A stretch of 64,000 nt of DNA from Lucinisca nassula (lineage: Eukaryota > Mollusca > Bivalvia > Lucinida > Lucinidae), in NCBI GenBank assembly GCA_963580285.1, contig OY757017.1, positions 16,198,848-16,262,847 of the forward strand, in the 5' to 3' direction. The position numbers and the translations under genes are program-made. This document shows, piece by piece, positions 12,722 through 23,370 of this stretch. The notes under the pieces are model-generated. The model saw only the letters and a list, made by a program, of their open reading frames with translations. It was not told the DNA's origin and made no database searches. Position 1 is the first letter of the stretch; each line of letters opens with the position of its first letter.

Positions 12722-13011
12722 TTGTAGGAGTTGAGGTTTAAAGTCCCCGTCAACACTGTATAGGTCATTTTGGAGACATTGCTTCCAATTTGTTGGACTT
12801 TTACTCGACATTGAGATGAAATGACATCGCAAGCCCAATCGACCAATGAAGCCAATAGGGTTTAAAGCATGGACGTGCAACTCGCACCGCTTTACCTGGG
12901 CAGGCTTTGATTCTCTAAGCCGTTTACCAGTACTCGTGTGCGGGTCGGTTTCAGCTCTGCTTGGAAGCATCACGCAGCCCATCTTTTTCTTAAAGCCCCG
13001 ATGGACGGGAG
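12722..13011 (-). repeat. Headless SINE-like repeat, full copy
   Basis: A dispersed ~290 bp repeat. In its own orientation it runs from a CCGTCCATCGGGGCTTGAAG-type start, through GATGCTTCCACGCAGAGCTG and CTGGTAAACCGCTTAGA, to a tail like GTTGACGGGGACGTTAAACC plus A-rich sequence. Other copies lie at 14329, 19500, 19634/21070, 21651, 27508, 30667, 36188 and 36377. No tRNA-like head is seen. The tail resembles that of the tRNA-headed SINE, suggesting the same LINE partner. Confidence 0.7.
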
Positions 13012-14328
13012 CCTACTCTTAAAAACAGTTAATTTGTTAATGAAAACTTGTATTCAATCAAAACAATGTGCGAACAGCGAAATGTCAGAAATGCGAACAG
13101 CGAAATGTCAGATTAGCCTGCACATACGGCATCTTTCTTTCTTCCTTTCTTTGTTTCTTTCTTTCAATTGTAATATTATTACTAGCAATGTTTATTTAAA
13201 TTGCTTAGTAAGTATAAAAATCTTAACGGGTCATTAAACATAAATAAATAAATAAACAAAAATAAATAAATAAGACGCAGATCAGAAACCGCAATTTAGA
13301 AGACGCAGATCAGACACCGCATTCTTAGATTGATTTACACTCCAAGGAGATGTCCAGGCGAAGATGTGTTCATTTCTGGGTCGGATTACACGCGTGTGTA
13401 GACGATAAAGCTTTTTATGAATACGCTCAAAATTTAATCGCAAAATGCCGCTATCAAATATTATTTTGAAATATTATAATTGCTATCAAAATGCACAATA
13501 TTGTGAACACAATGCGTCTGATGCGGGCGTTGTTTTACAATATTAACAGAAAGTGAAAATTTTAGCCGTTAAAGTAGGGTACTGTCGTTGTTTTTCCAAA
13601 GTTTTGTATGCTTCATATAAGGAGTAAGGGTTGTTAATTTGAAAATACAAGTGCCGGCAGCTAATTAAATAAAAGTTCCACCTATTTGATATCTTTTTGA
13701 AGGTATTTAAACGGAAAATGAGACTTAAGCAGAACAGACTTGTCAAATTGAAAAATTAATAAGTTATATTTGTTTAAAAATTATTTTCCATTAAAGCGCC
13801 TGCTATTTCCAACAAGAGATTCTGTACAGGTAAGCCAAGAAGGTCAGCTCACAGTAAAAGGCTTAATCCTTTGCGCCAAAGGCATAAATGTAAATACTAG
13901 TTGCGGATGGGTAGTGATGAGTATTCTGTGGTAACTAACGCCATGGCAAGTATAAACTAAATGTAACTTACATATGATTACACGTGTATAGCACAAAACT
14001 TAACCAAACGAAAATGTAAACCGAATTTTTTAAAGGTCATAGCTCTGTTAATATTTGGTGGACAGTAATTCTCGAAACTTAAGGCACATCTTCAGATCTT
14101 AGCCTTACTACATACACATTTTAGGCTTGATCGGATAAAAACTGTATAGTAGGAGTTATACGGAAACGAAAAAAAAAAGTTTACGAACGGACGGACACCA
14201 ACCCCATAACTTAATACGACCGTTTTTTTTTTTTTTTTTTTTGTTGTTGTTGTTGTTTTTCAAACGGGTATATAAAAAGATTTTTCCTAAGTCATCAGGC
14301 CTCCTATAGGGCCTAGGTTATCTATTTC
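13012..14328. other. AT-rich intergenic; nothing coding recognised
   Basis: Contains a TTTC-rich run (about 13135-13165), AAAT-type repeats near 13240-13270, a GAAGACGCAGATCAGA-type duplication near 13275/13300, and poly-A/poly-T tracts around 14168 and 14223-14243. The stretch around 14030-14210 ends in a CGGACGGACACC motif, typical of the 3' part of common invertebrate dispersed repeats. No gene is supported. Confidence 0.4.
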
Positions 14329-14560
14329 ATTTGTTGTTTACGACCCTGTTAGCACTGTATGAGTCGTTTTGAGACGATGCTTCCAATATGTCGCCCAATG
14401 AAACTAAATGGGTGAAATGCATGACTCGAGCCACTTTTCCTGGGCAGGCTTAGAACTTCTAGGCGATTTAACACTACTCATGTGCGGCCGGTATCAGCCC
14501 TGCGTGGAAGCATCATGCAACCCAATCTATTTCTTCAATCCCCGTTGGACGGGGGCCGAT
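14329..14560 (-). repeat. Headless SINE-like repeat copy
   Basis: A diverged, slightly shortened minus-strand copy. A plus-strand piece of the same repeat follows at 14591, so the two halves form an inverted pair immediately upstream of the PLE frame. Confidence 0.6.
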
Positions 14561-14590
14561 CAGACCTTGGGGCAATATATTGGACTGCAT

Positions 14591-16805
14591 GAGCTGAAAC
14601 CGACCGAACTTTGAAGTATTGCTGAACCGCCTAGGAAGATCTAAGCCTGCCCAGAAAAAAGTGCTGCGAATCAGACTATTAATAAGGGTATGGATTTTAT
14701 AGATTTGCCCAGTATCTTCCGTGAGAGATCGGTGCTTTTTTCCATTCCTGCTTATTTTCAAAATACTGAAACACCTATAATTTGCTATAAATATAACAAA
14801 CCTGTTAGATCTATCATTTTTAATTTCAATAAACTTGTTTCAGATCTTGATATTGATACTAATACTCCTGATTCATGTGATTGTAAAAACTCAAAGTATT
14901 GCTATCCTGCTGCTGGTCATGTAATTACTGGCAATTTGAAAATTATTCCTTATTCTAGGATAAGGAATATAATTTCTAAAGGACCGAAATATCGGTTTCC
15001 TTCTAAAATTGATTTCAGTAAATGTAGAGATGAAATCGCTGCTTCCTTGAATGAAATCGGTAATCGATGGTGTAAGCGAGAGTATGTTGAGCATAAAGCC
15101 CTTAAGGACTGGAAACTTAGCATTTTAAAACTAGTGAATAAACGCATTTCTTTCTATTCTCAAAATACTAACTTATTACCTCCTAAGCCCAAGACGTCTT
15201 TACGTCATCTTAAACTAGGTATTCAAGAATTTCATAAGAAATTTGTTTTGGCCCCTGCAGACAAGGCCGCTAACAACGTCGTCGTTGTGTGACGGCTCCA
15301 CTATGTTAACACGCTTAAGCAGGAGCTTGGTGGTACTAAGGCCTATGAACTTCAGCCTTTAGCTGAAGAGAGAGCTATAGTAGATAAACATGTTTGTCTT
15401 TCAGCCACCAAGTTTGCTGTGTGTGTTAACGAAGGCCAAGACAAGCTTCCTACGCTATACTGGTTACCAAAACTTCATAAAAAACCTTACAAAGCACGGT
15501 TTATTGCAAATTCTAGCTCTTGCACTACCACTGAACTTTCTAAATTATTAACTTCCTGTCTTACTGCTATTAAAACGCATGTAATTAAATATTGTGATAA
15601 AGTCTTTGAAAGATCAGGAAGAAATCTGTTTTGGTCTATAAAAACTTCGAATGAGGTTTTAAATAAATTGAAATCTAGACATTTTCGTGCTTCTAGTCTG
15701 TCTACCTACGATTTTTCCACTCTTTACACTACACTTCCTCATAATCTTATAAAAGAAAAGCTTAATGATTTAATTGAATGGGCTTTTCACACAGAAGATA
15801 CTCTCTATCTTGCATGTAATGTCAGAAATGCATTTTTCACTTCTAAAGAGCATAAGAATTATACACTTTGGTCATGTCAGAAAGTGTGTGATGCCCTCAC
15901 CTTTCTACTTGACAATATTTATATTAGATTCGGTACTAAGTTATTCAGACAAATTGTGGGTATTCCGATGGGTACTAATTGCGCACCTCTTGTGGCTGAT
16001 CTGTTCTTGTATTGTTATGAAAGAGACTTCATTTTGTCGCTTTCCATTGATAACCAATCCGAAATTATTGAAGCTTTTAGCTCTACTTCTAGATATTTAG
16101 ATGATTTATTAAATATTTTTTGATGGTTTGATCAGTCAGATTTACCCCCTAGAACTTCAGTTAAATAAAGCAAATTCTTCTGATACCGAGGCCCCGTTTT
16201 TGGATTTACATCTATCTATTGTAGATGGATTTGTTTCGTGCAAAATTTATGATAAACGCGATAACTTTGATTTTGAGATTGTAAATTTTCCTTTTTTGGA
16301 TGGTGATGTTCCTCGTGCGCCATCCTATGGCGTTTATATTTCGCAATTAATTCGATTTGCTAGAGTGTGTAGTCATGTAACTGACTTCAACACTCGTAAT
16401 AAATTATTAGCGGCTAAACTCCTTAATCAGGGTTATCGGTACCATAAACTACGCAAAGCCTTTTCAAAATTTTATAGACGTCATTCTGATTTAATTTCAA
16501 AATTCAATATTGGACTTAAATCTCTTCTGCAACAAGGTCTATCGGAACCCGAATTTTATGGTGACTTAGTATATAAATTCAGAAAAATATATAACCGCAA
16601 TGACTTCAGCACCCAATTTCGTAAAATCATTCTTCGATATAAAAAGATTGGGTACAACATGGATATTATACGACAGACTGCATGCATGGTAATTAACCCA
16701 ATCACGGTTGGCAACTTTGCTTCCCTCTTTAATTGCACGCCGGTGGGTCAGGCCTCAGATTCTATGACGGCTCCAACGTAAAGGCTTATTGAAAATTAGA
16801 GAGAT
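14591..16805 (+). mobile_element. Penelope-like retroelement copy 2 (coding part)
   Basis: A longer PLE copy. Its first 95 bp are a plus-strand piece of the headless SINE-like repeat, present identically in copy 1. Coding runs in three blocks: 14690-15292, 15293-16123 and 16128-16781. Landmarks in order are the N-terminal PLE region with FVLAPADKAANN, RT motifs with LPTLYWLPKLHKKPYKARF, the B-motif VGIPMGTNCAPL, the YLDD active site (about 16095), and the thumb/C-terminal region to a natural stop at 16781. No GIY-YIG endonuclease is seen downstream, so the copy belongs to an endonuclease-lacking or N-terminal-endonuclease type, or is 5'-truncated. Confidence 0.85.
14690..16781 (+). pseudogene. 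PLE reverse transcriptase ORF, one stop and one frameshift
   Basis: Reverse transcriptase that would copy element RNA at the target site. Two lesions interrupt it: a TGA at 15290-15292 within the motif after NNVVVV, and an 11 bp deletion just after YLDDLLNI near 16115 that shifts frame. Otherwise the protein would be about 700 residues with all RT motifs visible. The TGA is shared with copy 1 but the deletion is not, so the stop predates the split of the two copies. The frame also stays open upstream of ATG 14690 into the SINE-derived segment, so the true start is uncertain. Confidence 0.85.
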
Positions 16806-17438
16806 AATGTTGGTTGGTGCCTGATGCTCTGTCTCTGGTCGGGCTCTTCGGAGTCGAACTGTTGGTTTTCTTTTGCTCCAGCATTTCTGTGGTTTCTTGC
16901 TGTCGAGCCCTCACCGTTGTCTCACCTCTGTGGTTCTTTGATTTTTGTGTTCACGGAGATGTTGCACTGATGAGTTAGGAGGCCTTCATGCGGACTGAAC
17001 AAATTATTTGTCTAAATCGCGACGGAAGTAAGGGCGAGGATTGTGGCCACGTAAAATCGATTTAAGCCCCCCATTGGAAATCTTCCACTGACCGTTCCAA
17101 GGCGGCTCTTCTGTGGCGATTTATTTATGTTGTTGTTGTTACTTACTGTGTGTATCACTTGTGTCTTTTGGTTTTGGATGGCCATATGGCCATTTTGTGG
17201 GAAAGTAACTGTCCTTATGGCCTTCCTTTGTTTAGGTTTCCATTATGGTCTGGTCGCTTAATGTTTGTATTTCTTTCCCTTTGGTGTCTTTTATGGGTGG
17301 AGTAAGTTAATTGTATCAATTCCTGATCATTGTTTTACTTCTACTTTGTATCTTAAACCTCGGCAGTTTCTTTGAGCGGTACCTCCGCAAAAACCTGAAA
17401 TTTGCAATCCTTTTGTATATCTTTCTGGATCACAATAT
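16806..17438 (+). other. Probable PLE 3' untranslated region
   Basis: No coding. The sequence follows directly after the PLE stop and ends at the next transposon boundary (17438). It is GT-rich and has no A-tail or hammerhead core: a CTGATGAG at about 16968 lacks the matching GAAA. Assignment to the PLE rests on adjacency only. Confidence 0.4.
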
Positions 17439-17530
17439 CACAGTGTGGGAGCGGAAGTGAACGGCCATTTGCGATTGAACATCACTTGCGATTTGTACAG
17501 TGGACGATCAGTCACTTGCGGTATGATATT
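17439..17530 (+). repeat. Left terminal inverted repeat of the CACAGTG element
   Basis: Contains three copies of the ACTTGCGAT-type motif. It matches the reverse complement of 22565-22654 with few mismatches. Confidence 0.85.
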
Positions 17531-18729
17531 TTGGCCGACACGGTAAGTAATTCCATTTTTGTTCTGCGAACATAACGCTTATATGCGATATATATGTATT
17601 GCTGGTAAGATGGATGTTTTTATCATATTCAAACCACAGAAACATGTTATTTTTTGGATGGCATGAGAAGAGCTAGATTGTTGATCACTTTGTTTATCGT
17701 AATGCCATAACCGGTTGACACAAGTGTAAATATGCATAAAACGTGTGTTAAGAAGCATTTCCTTTGTTATTTAGCATTTTAGTCTTCTAATATTATCACT
17801 GATTGAATACAAATCAAAGACATCTTCAAAAATCTAAATCAGACCGAAGGACTGTTAAAAGTATGACACAGGGGAAAGGAAACGCTGTTCAGGTCACTTG
17901 CTTTTGTAAGTATTTGGATTGTACAGGTCAATTGCGATTAGTTTGAACGGTCACTTGTCAGGTGATATTCTGAATAGGCTTAAGTCTTTCGCTTACTGGA
18001 ACCTTTTTCCCCATCTCCACCCTACTAACTCATACTGTATTGATGTATCACAGCAGCTCCTCATTTCTGGCAAAAGAGAAAAGAGGAAAAAAATAATTAA
18101 CTCCTGCCATTAGCCCCACTTTAACAGAAATTATTTGTTTGTTTATTTATTTATCTGTGGTCTCCCGCTTGTGGTTTCGCTTGTTGGGAATGCTATATGT
18201 CTTATTCGGAACCATGTCGATCAGACATTTTATTTGATTAGACCACAGGGCCAGTGGTATACTATGGAGTCACTGGTAGGCTGTTCAGATGATCAAACGA
18301 TTTTTTTATGTGACACCAACGACAAGGTGAGTGTGGTCCGATTTCTGCACGACAATGCAGATATGCAACAACAAGCTCATAATAAGTCAAAGCTTTCACA
18401 TAAAAAAGAGGCCAACGGGCAGAGCTCTGGCATAAAACAGCTATCACATTTGTACAAGCCCATATTTGCTGTCATATTTGTACATGCTATACAAACTATA
18501 CATCAACAAACTCTCGACCACGATAGACCACTGCTTATCCTATAAGCTCGCCTAGAGCATTCGGCTCTGGTGAGCTAAAAAACTTGCCCTATCGTTAGCA
18601 AAATGTTGGGGTTACTTTTCAGTTAGTCTTCTATAAAGTGTTGGAAAGTTGTCTGCTTAACGTCTCCAACAGTTTTCCATTTGATATGATGTTACAAGCA
18701 AGTTGCACATGTGCCATTTTAAAGATGAA
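17531..18729. other. Transposon interior without a recognised gene
   Basis: AT-rich. Positions 18520-18585 carry the conserved 3' hairpin end of a dispersed repeat (TATCCTATAAGCTC ... TTCGGCTCTGGTGAGC) that also ends the element at 28113-30575. The frame at 18135-18545 starts with a hydrophobic stretch but overlaps this repeat and resembles no family known to me, so it is not called. Confidence 0.4.
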
Positions 18730-18789
18730 AAATAAAAATCTAAAATGAGATCCTTTAAGAGCAATGAAAACATTCATAAGAAAGAAGAT

Positions 18790-18835
18790 GGGTCATACTT
18801 AGTAGTTTCGGCTAATAAAGCCTCATCAGTGACCC
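18790..18835 (-). ncRNA. Hammerhead ribozyme A1 (type I)
   Basis: Read on the minus strand: stem I strand GGGUCA, core CUGAUGA, stem II GGCU/AGCC, core GAAA, short stem III ACU/AGU with a 4-nt loop, cleavage triplet GUA, then UGACCC closing stem I with six pairs. All invariant core bases are present. The predicted cut lies between 18795 and 18796. Confidence 0.88.
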
Positions 18836-19172
18836 TGTAATGATCCGGCAACAAGAGCCAGAGGAAGCATACTGCACTTTTGCGAATTTCGAATAGGCAG
18901 TCGATTCAAAGACTGATATAAATCAAAATTGGGTCCAAATAATTAAAAACCTGTCTAGAATATGAGTCTAAACCAATAATTTATTTCTGATTTCTCAGAA
19001 TATTCACGCTGATCTCAAAGGACCAAAAGTAAAATATAAACTGCACTATGGTTGATGTACGGGGAGACGTTTTACGGCCGCCACACGGCACAACACCAGC
19101 TGCAGTGAAGGCAAATAAAAATCTAAAATGAGATCCTTTAAGAGCAATGAAAACATTCATAAGAAAGAAGAT

Positions 19173-19218
19173 GGGTCATACTACGTAGTTTCGGCTAATA
19201 AAGCCTCATCAGTGACCC
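19173..19218 (-). ncRNA. Hammerhead ribozyme A2 (type I)
   Basis: Same core and stem I as A1. Stem III here is ACUA/UAGU, four pairs with a 2-nt loop, so the loop end differs from A1 while pairing is kept. The predicted cut lies between 19178 and 19179, 383 nt from the A1 site. Confidence 0.9.
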
Positions 19219-19499
19219 TGTAATGATCCGGCAACAAGAGCCAGAGGAAGCATACTGCACTTTTGCGAATTTCGAATAGGCAGCTCTTTTTTGACAAAAT
19301 TGCAGCATTAGCAACTTTGACATTTCATACTTCAGTCTGCAGGATCCTGGGTACAGACTGGCAATTAGAATATTGCCAAAGACAGTAAATTGTATAAAAC
19401 ATATTTCTGGTATATAACTTTAGACAGTATAATATGAGCTCAGCGTAGATCTAGAGTTTTGTAAAAGCTATACTGCATTAACCATATTCGTTCGTTTGG

Positions 19500-19620
19500 A
19501 CGGCAGGGCTTGAGATGTCATTTCACCTCAATGTCGGGTAAAGTCCCACAAAATTGGAAGCAACGTCTAAAATAACCTTCATAGTGTTGACGGGGACGTT
19601 AAATCCCGAATCAATAAAAA
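19500..19620 (+). repeat. Headless SINE-like repeat, 3' half
   Basis: Plus-strand 3' half of the ~290 bp repeat, ending GTTGACGGGGACGTTAAA and an A-rich tail. The minus-strand copy beginning at 19634 makes a head-to-head pair. Confidence 0.65.
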
Positions 19621-19633
19621 AACAATTGTTTGT

Positions 19634-21262
19634 TTGATTTGAGGTTCAACGTCCCCGTCTACACTGTATAAGTCATTTTCGAGACGTTGCTTCCAATTTT
19701 GTGGGAATTTTACCCGACATTGAGATGAAATGACATCCCAAGTCCTGTCGCCCAATCAAACCAATAGGGTTTGTCAGTGATTCTTGAAAAAATGACCCAA
19801 TTATGAAACCTAAAAGGTAGCAAAATGAACCTTATGGAATTTCGACTGATATGTTTTCATTCGGTTTATTTCCACATTTTAACATTTGACCCAAACTTTT
19901 ACCCACACCATTTCAATAGTTTTTGAGTTTTTGACAGTAAAACATGCTCGTTACGGAGGAGAGTTTATATTTGTAAGCCCATGTGTCTGTTTCATCCAAC
20001 AGTCTAGGCTAACCCAATGAGTGTATTTATGAAGTTAAACTCATAGCTTTTGCCAACAAACAACACTTCGTTGGGCTACTGATTGTCTGAATAAGTAACG
20101 CTCACTTCTAAAATTGCTCGCCTCCCTAACATTTTAACTCACCTCCGTAATATCTCTTCCGTAACGATAGATTTCTCCCCCCAGTCTGTAGCTAGGCCAA
20201 AATCCAATGCTTTGCTTTAGTGATTTGATATTACTAGCACAAATGGCACTCGATGCACACAAAGATGTTCCGATACCTATATCGGCTTAGGTTTTTACGT
20301 TACGGAGGAGAGAAAATACGGAAGTGGAGGTCAATTTGTTTTTATCAACCAAACCGTTGTTGTTGGACCAATGGTCAATATTATGTTTCATATCAGTACA
20401 ATCTTATGCAATATATATGGCAATTAGCTTAAAGTGTTCCTTTCCATCCACTGACCTTTTGAAAGCACCGTTACGGAGGTGAGGCTCTGAAAAGGGACAA
20501 ATTAATTATCCACTTTCAGATTTCATCTTATGTTTATTTAAAAAGAAGATCAAACACTTTATGGTTTATTTATCAGAGCATTCCTTTGGAGGGATATAAG
20601 ACATAGTTATAGGCAGATAATTATTCCTGTCTGCACACTTTGACCAGATATAGATCCGTTACGGTAGGTTAGTGCTGTTTTAGCGACACCCTATTTTACA
20701 GCATTGTGTCCAGACACTGAATGCAATAAGTCTTTAAATTCTGCTAATTGTTTCCTAAGCATCGTATCGTTGAACCGCAATTGCAATCCCATTCCATCTA
20801 AACAGTAAAAGGTTATCTATTTGCACATCAGTATGTAACCATGCCTTGTGACATGGCAAAAACGCATACCCCACTGGTATATTAATGGTGCTAACTCAGT
20901 AATCATACTAGAAGGCATTGGTTTTAGAATTGGAAGTAAGTTCCTGAATATGCCTCTTGGCTTATATGCCTTATTTACACCCATAGACTGCGTTGTTTAG
21001 CCACCATGAAGCGACAAACATTAGCAACAGGGTATATTCAAAATTGGGTCATTTTTTCAAGAATCACTGTTATATGCAGGGACAGCCCGACCCGCACCCC
21101 ATTCTATAAGTGGTTTGCACAAGAACCACGACTCTAGGTGCTATGGTATTTGACGGTCCGGCTTGCATCGCTTTGCCTGGGCAGGCTTAGATCCTCAAAG
21201 CGGTTTACCTGCGTGGAAGCATCATGCAGCCCATCTTTTCCTTCAAGCCCCGATGGGCGGGG
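19634..21262 (-). repeat. Headless SINE-like repeat split by a transposon
   Basis: The 3' part lies at 19634-19774 and the 5' part at about 21070-21262. The gap is exactly the TIR element at 19775-21069. The join falls in the AATAGGGTTT part of the repeat, intact in other copies, which dates the transposon as younger. Confidence 0.65.
19775..21069. mobile_element. 1.3 kb nested TIR transposon (CAGTGATTC ends)
   Basis: Inverted ends of about 28 bp beginning CAGTGATTCTTGAAAAAATG at 19775 and ending at 21069. The interior holds repeated CGTTACGGAGG(A/T)GAG-type motifs at about 19952, 20145, 20300, 20469 and 20657, probably subterminal binding sites. No protein is encoded. No clear target duplication is seen (TGT left, TTA right), so superfamily is open. 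Confidence 0.65.
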
Positions 21263-21650
21263 ACCGTAAAAACAGTTGTAACAAGTACCATGCATGGACT
21301 ACACAAAGGGTGCCATTCAGCTTCCGGGCAGAGGTGAAACCCACCTCACATTAATACAATCGCAAGGCGATCAAAATGTTATATTGACAGAGGAGATAAC
21401 TCAAATATCATGTCATGTCGGTTCTTCCGCATGGTACGTCTGCTCCACCTCATCACAAGAAACATCAATATGTCTCAAAGGTAATTAAGTTTTTGTCTAT
21501 GGATGGGTGGACGGGCGGGGGGGGGGCGTACGGATGGACAGACGCACGCCTCGATGATCATTATACCCCCGAACTTATTCTGTCAGGGGATAAATAGGTG
21601 GCTTTGCCAGTCATGAAATATATTTTTCTGCGCTTCACTCTATGAAATAA
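21263..21650. other. Dispersed-repeat remnant, no gene
   Basis: Holds a GGACGGGCGG-G-run/GGACAGACG motif around 21510-21545, typical of the 3' ends of common mollusc dispersed repeats. No supported coding. Confidence 0.35.
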
Positions 21651-21920
21651 ATTCGCCCCGTCCATCGGGGAATGAGGAAATAGAAAGGCTTAATGGTGCT
21701 TCCACGCAGAGCTGAAACTGACCACACATAAGTACTGGTGAACCGCTTAGAAGGACTAAGCCTGCCCAGGCAAAGTGGTGTGAGTGGTTTGGTTTCATTG
21801 GGCGGCAGGGCTTGAGATGTCATGTCATCTCAGTGTCGGTTAAAAGCCACAGCATTGGAAGAAGCGTCCGCAAGATAACCTGAATAGTGTTGACTTGGAC
21901 GTAGCACCTCAAATCATATA
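21651..21920 (+). repeat. Headless SINE-like repeat copy
   Basis: Near full-length plus-strand copy, diverged (internal deletion around 21780) with the tail motif GTTGACTTGGACGT. Confidence 0.65.
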
Positions 21921-22559
21921 AAGCGCGTGTTTTCACTTGATAACTCGGAAGTGAAAAGAGTTCAACACCATGCTGATGAAACAGTAGTAATGTCCCAATA
22001 GTATAAGAAGGAAGTGCTTTGGTTATTTGATGTCAGTATCTGATCAGACTTCTAAGAATAATCCTAAATCACAAAAAAACATGTTAAGTGTGAAATTACC
22101 ATCGCAAGTGACTGTTCAATTTCAATGCTCAACTTGGCAAGTGACTGTTCAACTCCAATAATTACAGATCGCAAGCGACCGTTCAATCCAATGTCAAGTG
22201 ACCGTTCAATTGATCTAAAGTGATGGGAATAGAAGTCAAGATTTAGCTGCCGTAGTTTACATTAGTGTATACATCCTTTTGGTCAGTAGGCTTTATAGTT
22301 TATTAAAGATGTCAGGAAAACTAAAAAAATGGCCTCTAAATATTAATCCGTCATTTAATCCACTTTTTAGTAACGTGTGCCAGCAACAGCGAAACACATG
22401 TCAACTGATCACCATCATTAATTCCACCGATAGGATCAATGACACCAACGAAATCATTATCAATAAAATGACACATATATTGACAACTTACACAAATAAA
22501 AGCAATGGCCAAAACCTCATGCTAATGGCTTCTGTGTTTACATATTTGATATACCACGT

Positions 22560-22654
22560 GATAATGTTATATCGCAAGTGACTGATCGTCCACTGTACAA
22601 ATCGCAAGTGATGTTCAATCGCAAATGACCGTTCACTTCCGCTCCTATACTGTG
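22560..22654 (-). repeat. Right terminal inverted repeat of the CACAGTG element
   Basis: Reverse complement of the left end. The cluster of CGCAAGTGAC motifs at 22095-22215 is the matching subterminal block. Confidence 0.85.
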
Positions 22655-22659
22655 AATAT

Positions 22660-23370
22660 AATTGTAAAAGAAACTGATTAGTAAAACGTCAAGTATTGAG
22701 TGGAAATAAAGAACACCACTCTCGGCTTATCAGATACAATAGCTCCCATCGAATGCACCAGCAAAATCTTTTAACAACTCAGTCTGTAACTGGTGGCAGG
22801 TCACTTAGTAGTCATGAAGTTTTTGAACAGAAAATATTGCAATCTGTGCTTGGGCTCAAGAACAATAAACAACGACCCATCAACGTTATGACTTTGTTTC
22901 GCTCCTTAAATATTTTATATAGTTGGAAGAGTTAGAAGGTTCGATCTTGGCACTGATGTTAATTCTAGTAGCAACGACATGAAAATGTTTTTACACACCC
23001 AGCGATATTTGTTATGTTTGGTTTTACGATCCTTTCAAGATTATTTCATTCACATCAAGCCGATCGTTAATCAGAGGTGAGCGAAAACTGGAGTACCCGA
23101 TGAAAACCCCCCTGACCTTCCGTTGCAGAACTTCTCATTATGTGACCTGAGCCATGCTCAAAACTACAGCGTTGAGAGACCTAATGATTAAGAGTCAGCA
23201 CTCTTATCTAGGCCCGTTACACCCAGCGATCTTTATAAATGAGGAAAATAACGTTCTCTGTCTTTCCAACATTTACATAATAACTATACGTATTTTTAGA
23301 GCTATCAGCGAACCGAAAGCTGTTCAGAATATATAAATCTGTTCCTATCTGTGTGAAGTAAACTTTGCAA
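22660..23370. other. Intergenic, nothing recognised
   Basis: No domain-bearing frame, RNA gene or clear repeat was recognised. Near 23160-23220 a stretch resembling CTTAATCATTAGGTCTTTC (seen again at 35590, opposite strand) suggests one more dispersed repeat. Confidence 0.3.

Larger units (their letters stand above)
18730..19283 (-). mobile_element. Retrozyme-like dimer A (383 bp unit)
   Basis: A 171 bp segment at 18730-18900 recurs at 19113-19283, almost identical, with 212 bp between them; the full unit is 383 bp. Each repeat holds a complete type I hammerhead ribozyme on the minus strand. This one-plus-a-half-unit layout, with a ribozyme in each repeat, is that of retrozymes, non-autonomous retroelements whose transcripts self-cleave into unit-length RNAs that circularise. 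The intervening part shares a block near GGGGAGACGTTTTACGGCCG with dimer B at 24240, so both belong to one family. Confidence 0.8.
17439..22654. mobile_element. 5.2 kb DNA transposon with CACAGTG-type ends and 5 bp TSD
   Basis: Near-identical ~95 bp inverted ends: the left begins CACAGTGTGGGAGCGGAAG at 17439, the right (reverse complement from 22654) begins CACAGTATAGGAGCGGAAG. The ends are flanked by AATAT at 17434-17438 and 22655-22659. A motif like TTGAACGGTCACTTGCGAT recurs subterminally in both orientations (17458-17525, 17886-17955, 22100-22215, 22570-22640), as expected of transposase-binding sites. A CAC-start end plus a 5 bp duplication is characteristic of Transib/RAG-like elements; CMC-group elements also start CAC but make 2-4 bp duplications. 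No transposase is recognised inside, so it is non-autonomous and loaded with nested repeats. Confidence 0.75.

Noticed and set aside
14285..14312. Possible minus-strand hammerhead around TCATCAGGCC
   Set aside because: The CUGAUGA motif on the minus strand is followed by CUUAGGAAAA without a stem II helix.
16965..16995. Third hammerhead locus in the PLE 3' region (CTGATGAG)
   Set aside because: No GAAA partner after a stem II and no stem I complement.
18135..18545. Plus-strand 136-codon frame with a hydrophobic start
   Set aside because: Overlaps the conserved hairpin end of a dispersed repeat and lies in a non-autonomous transposon; no family resemblance.
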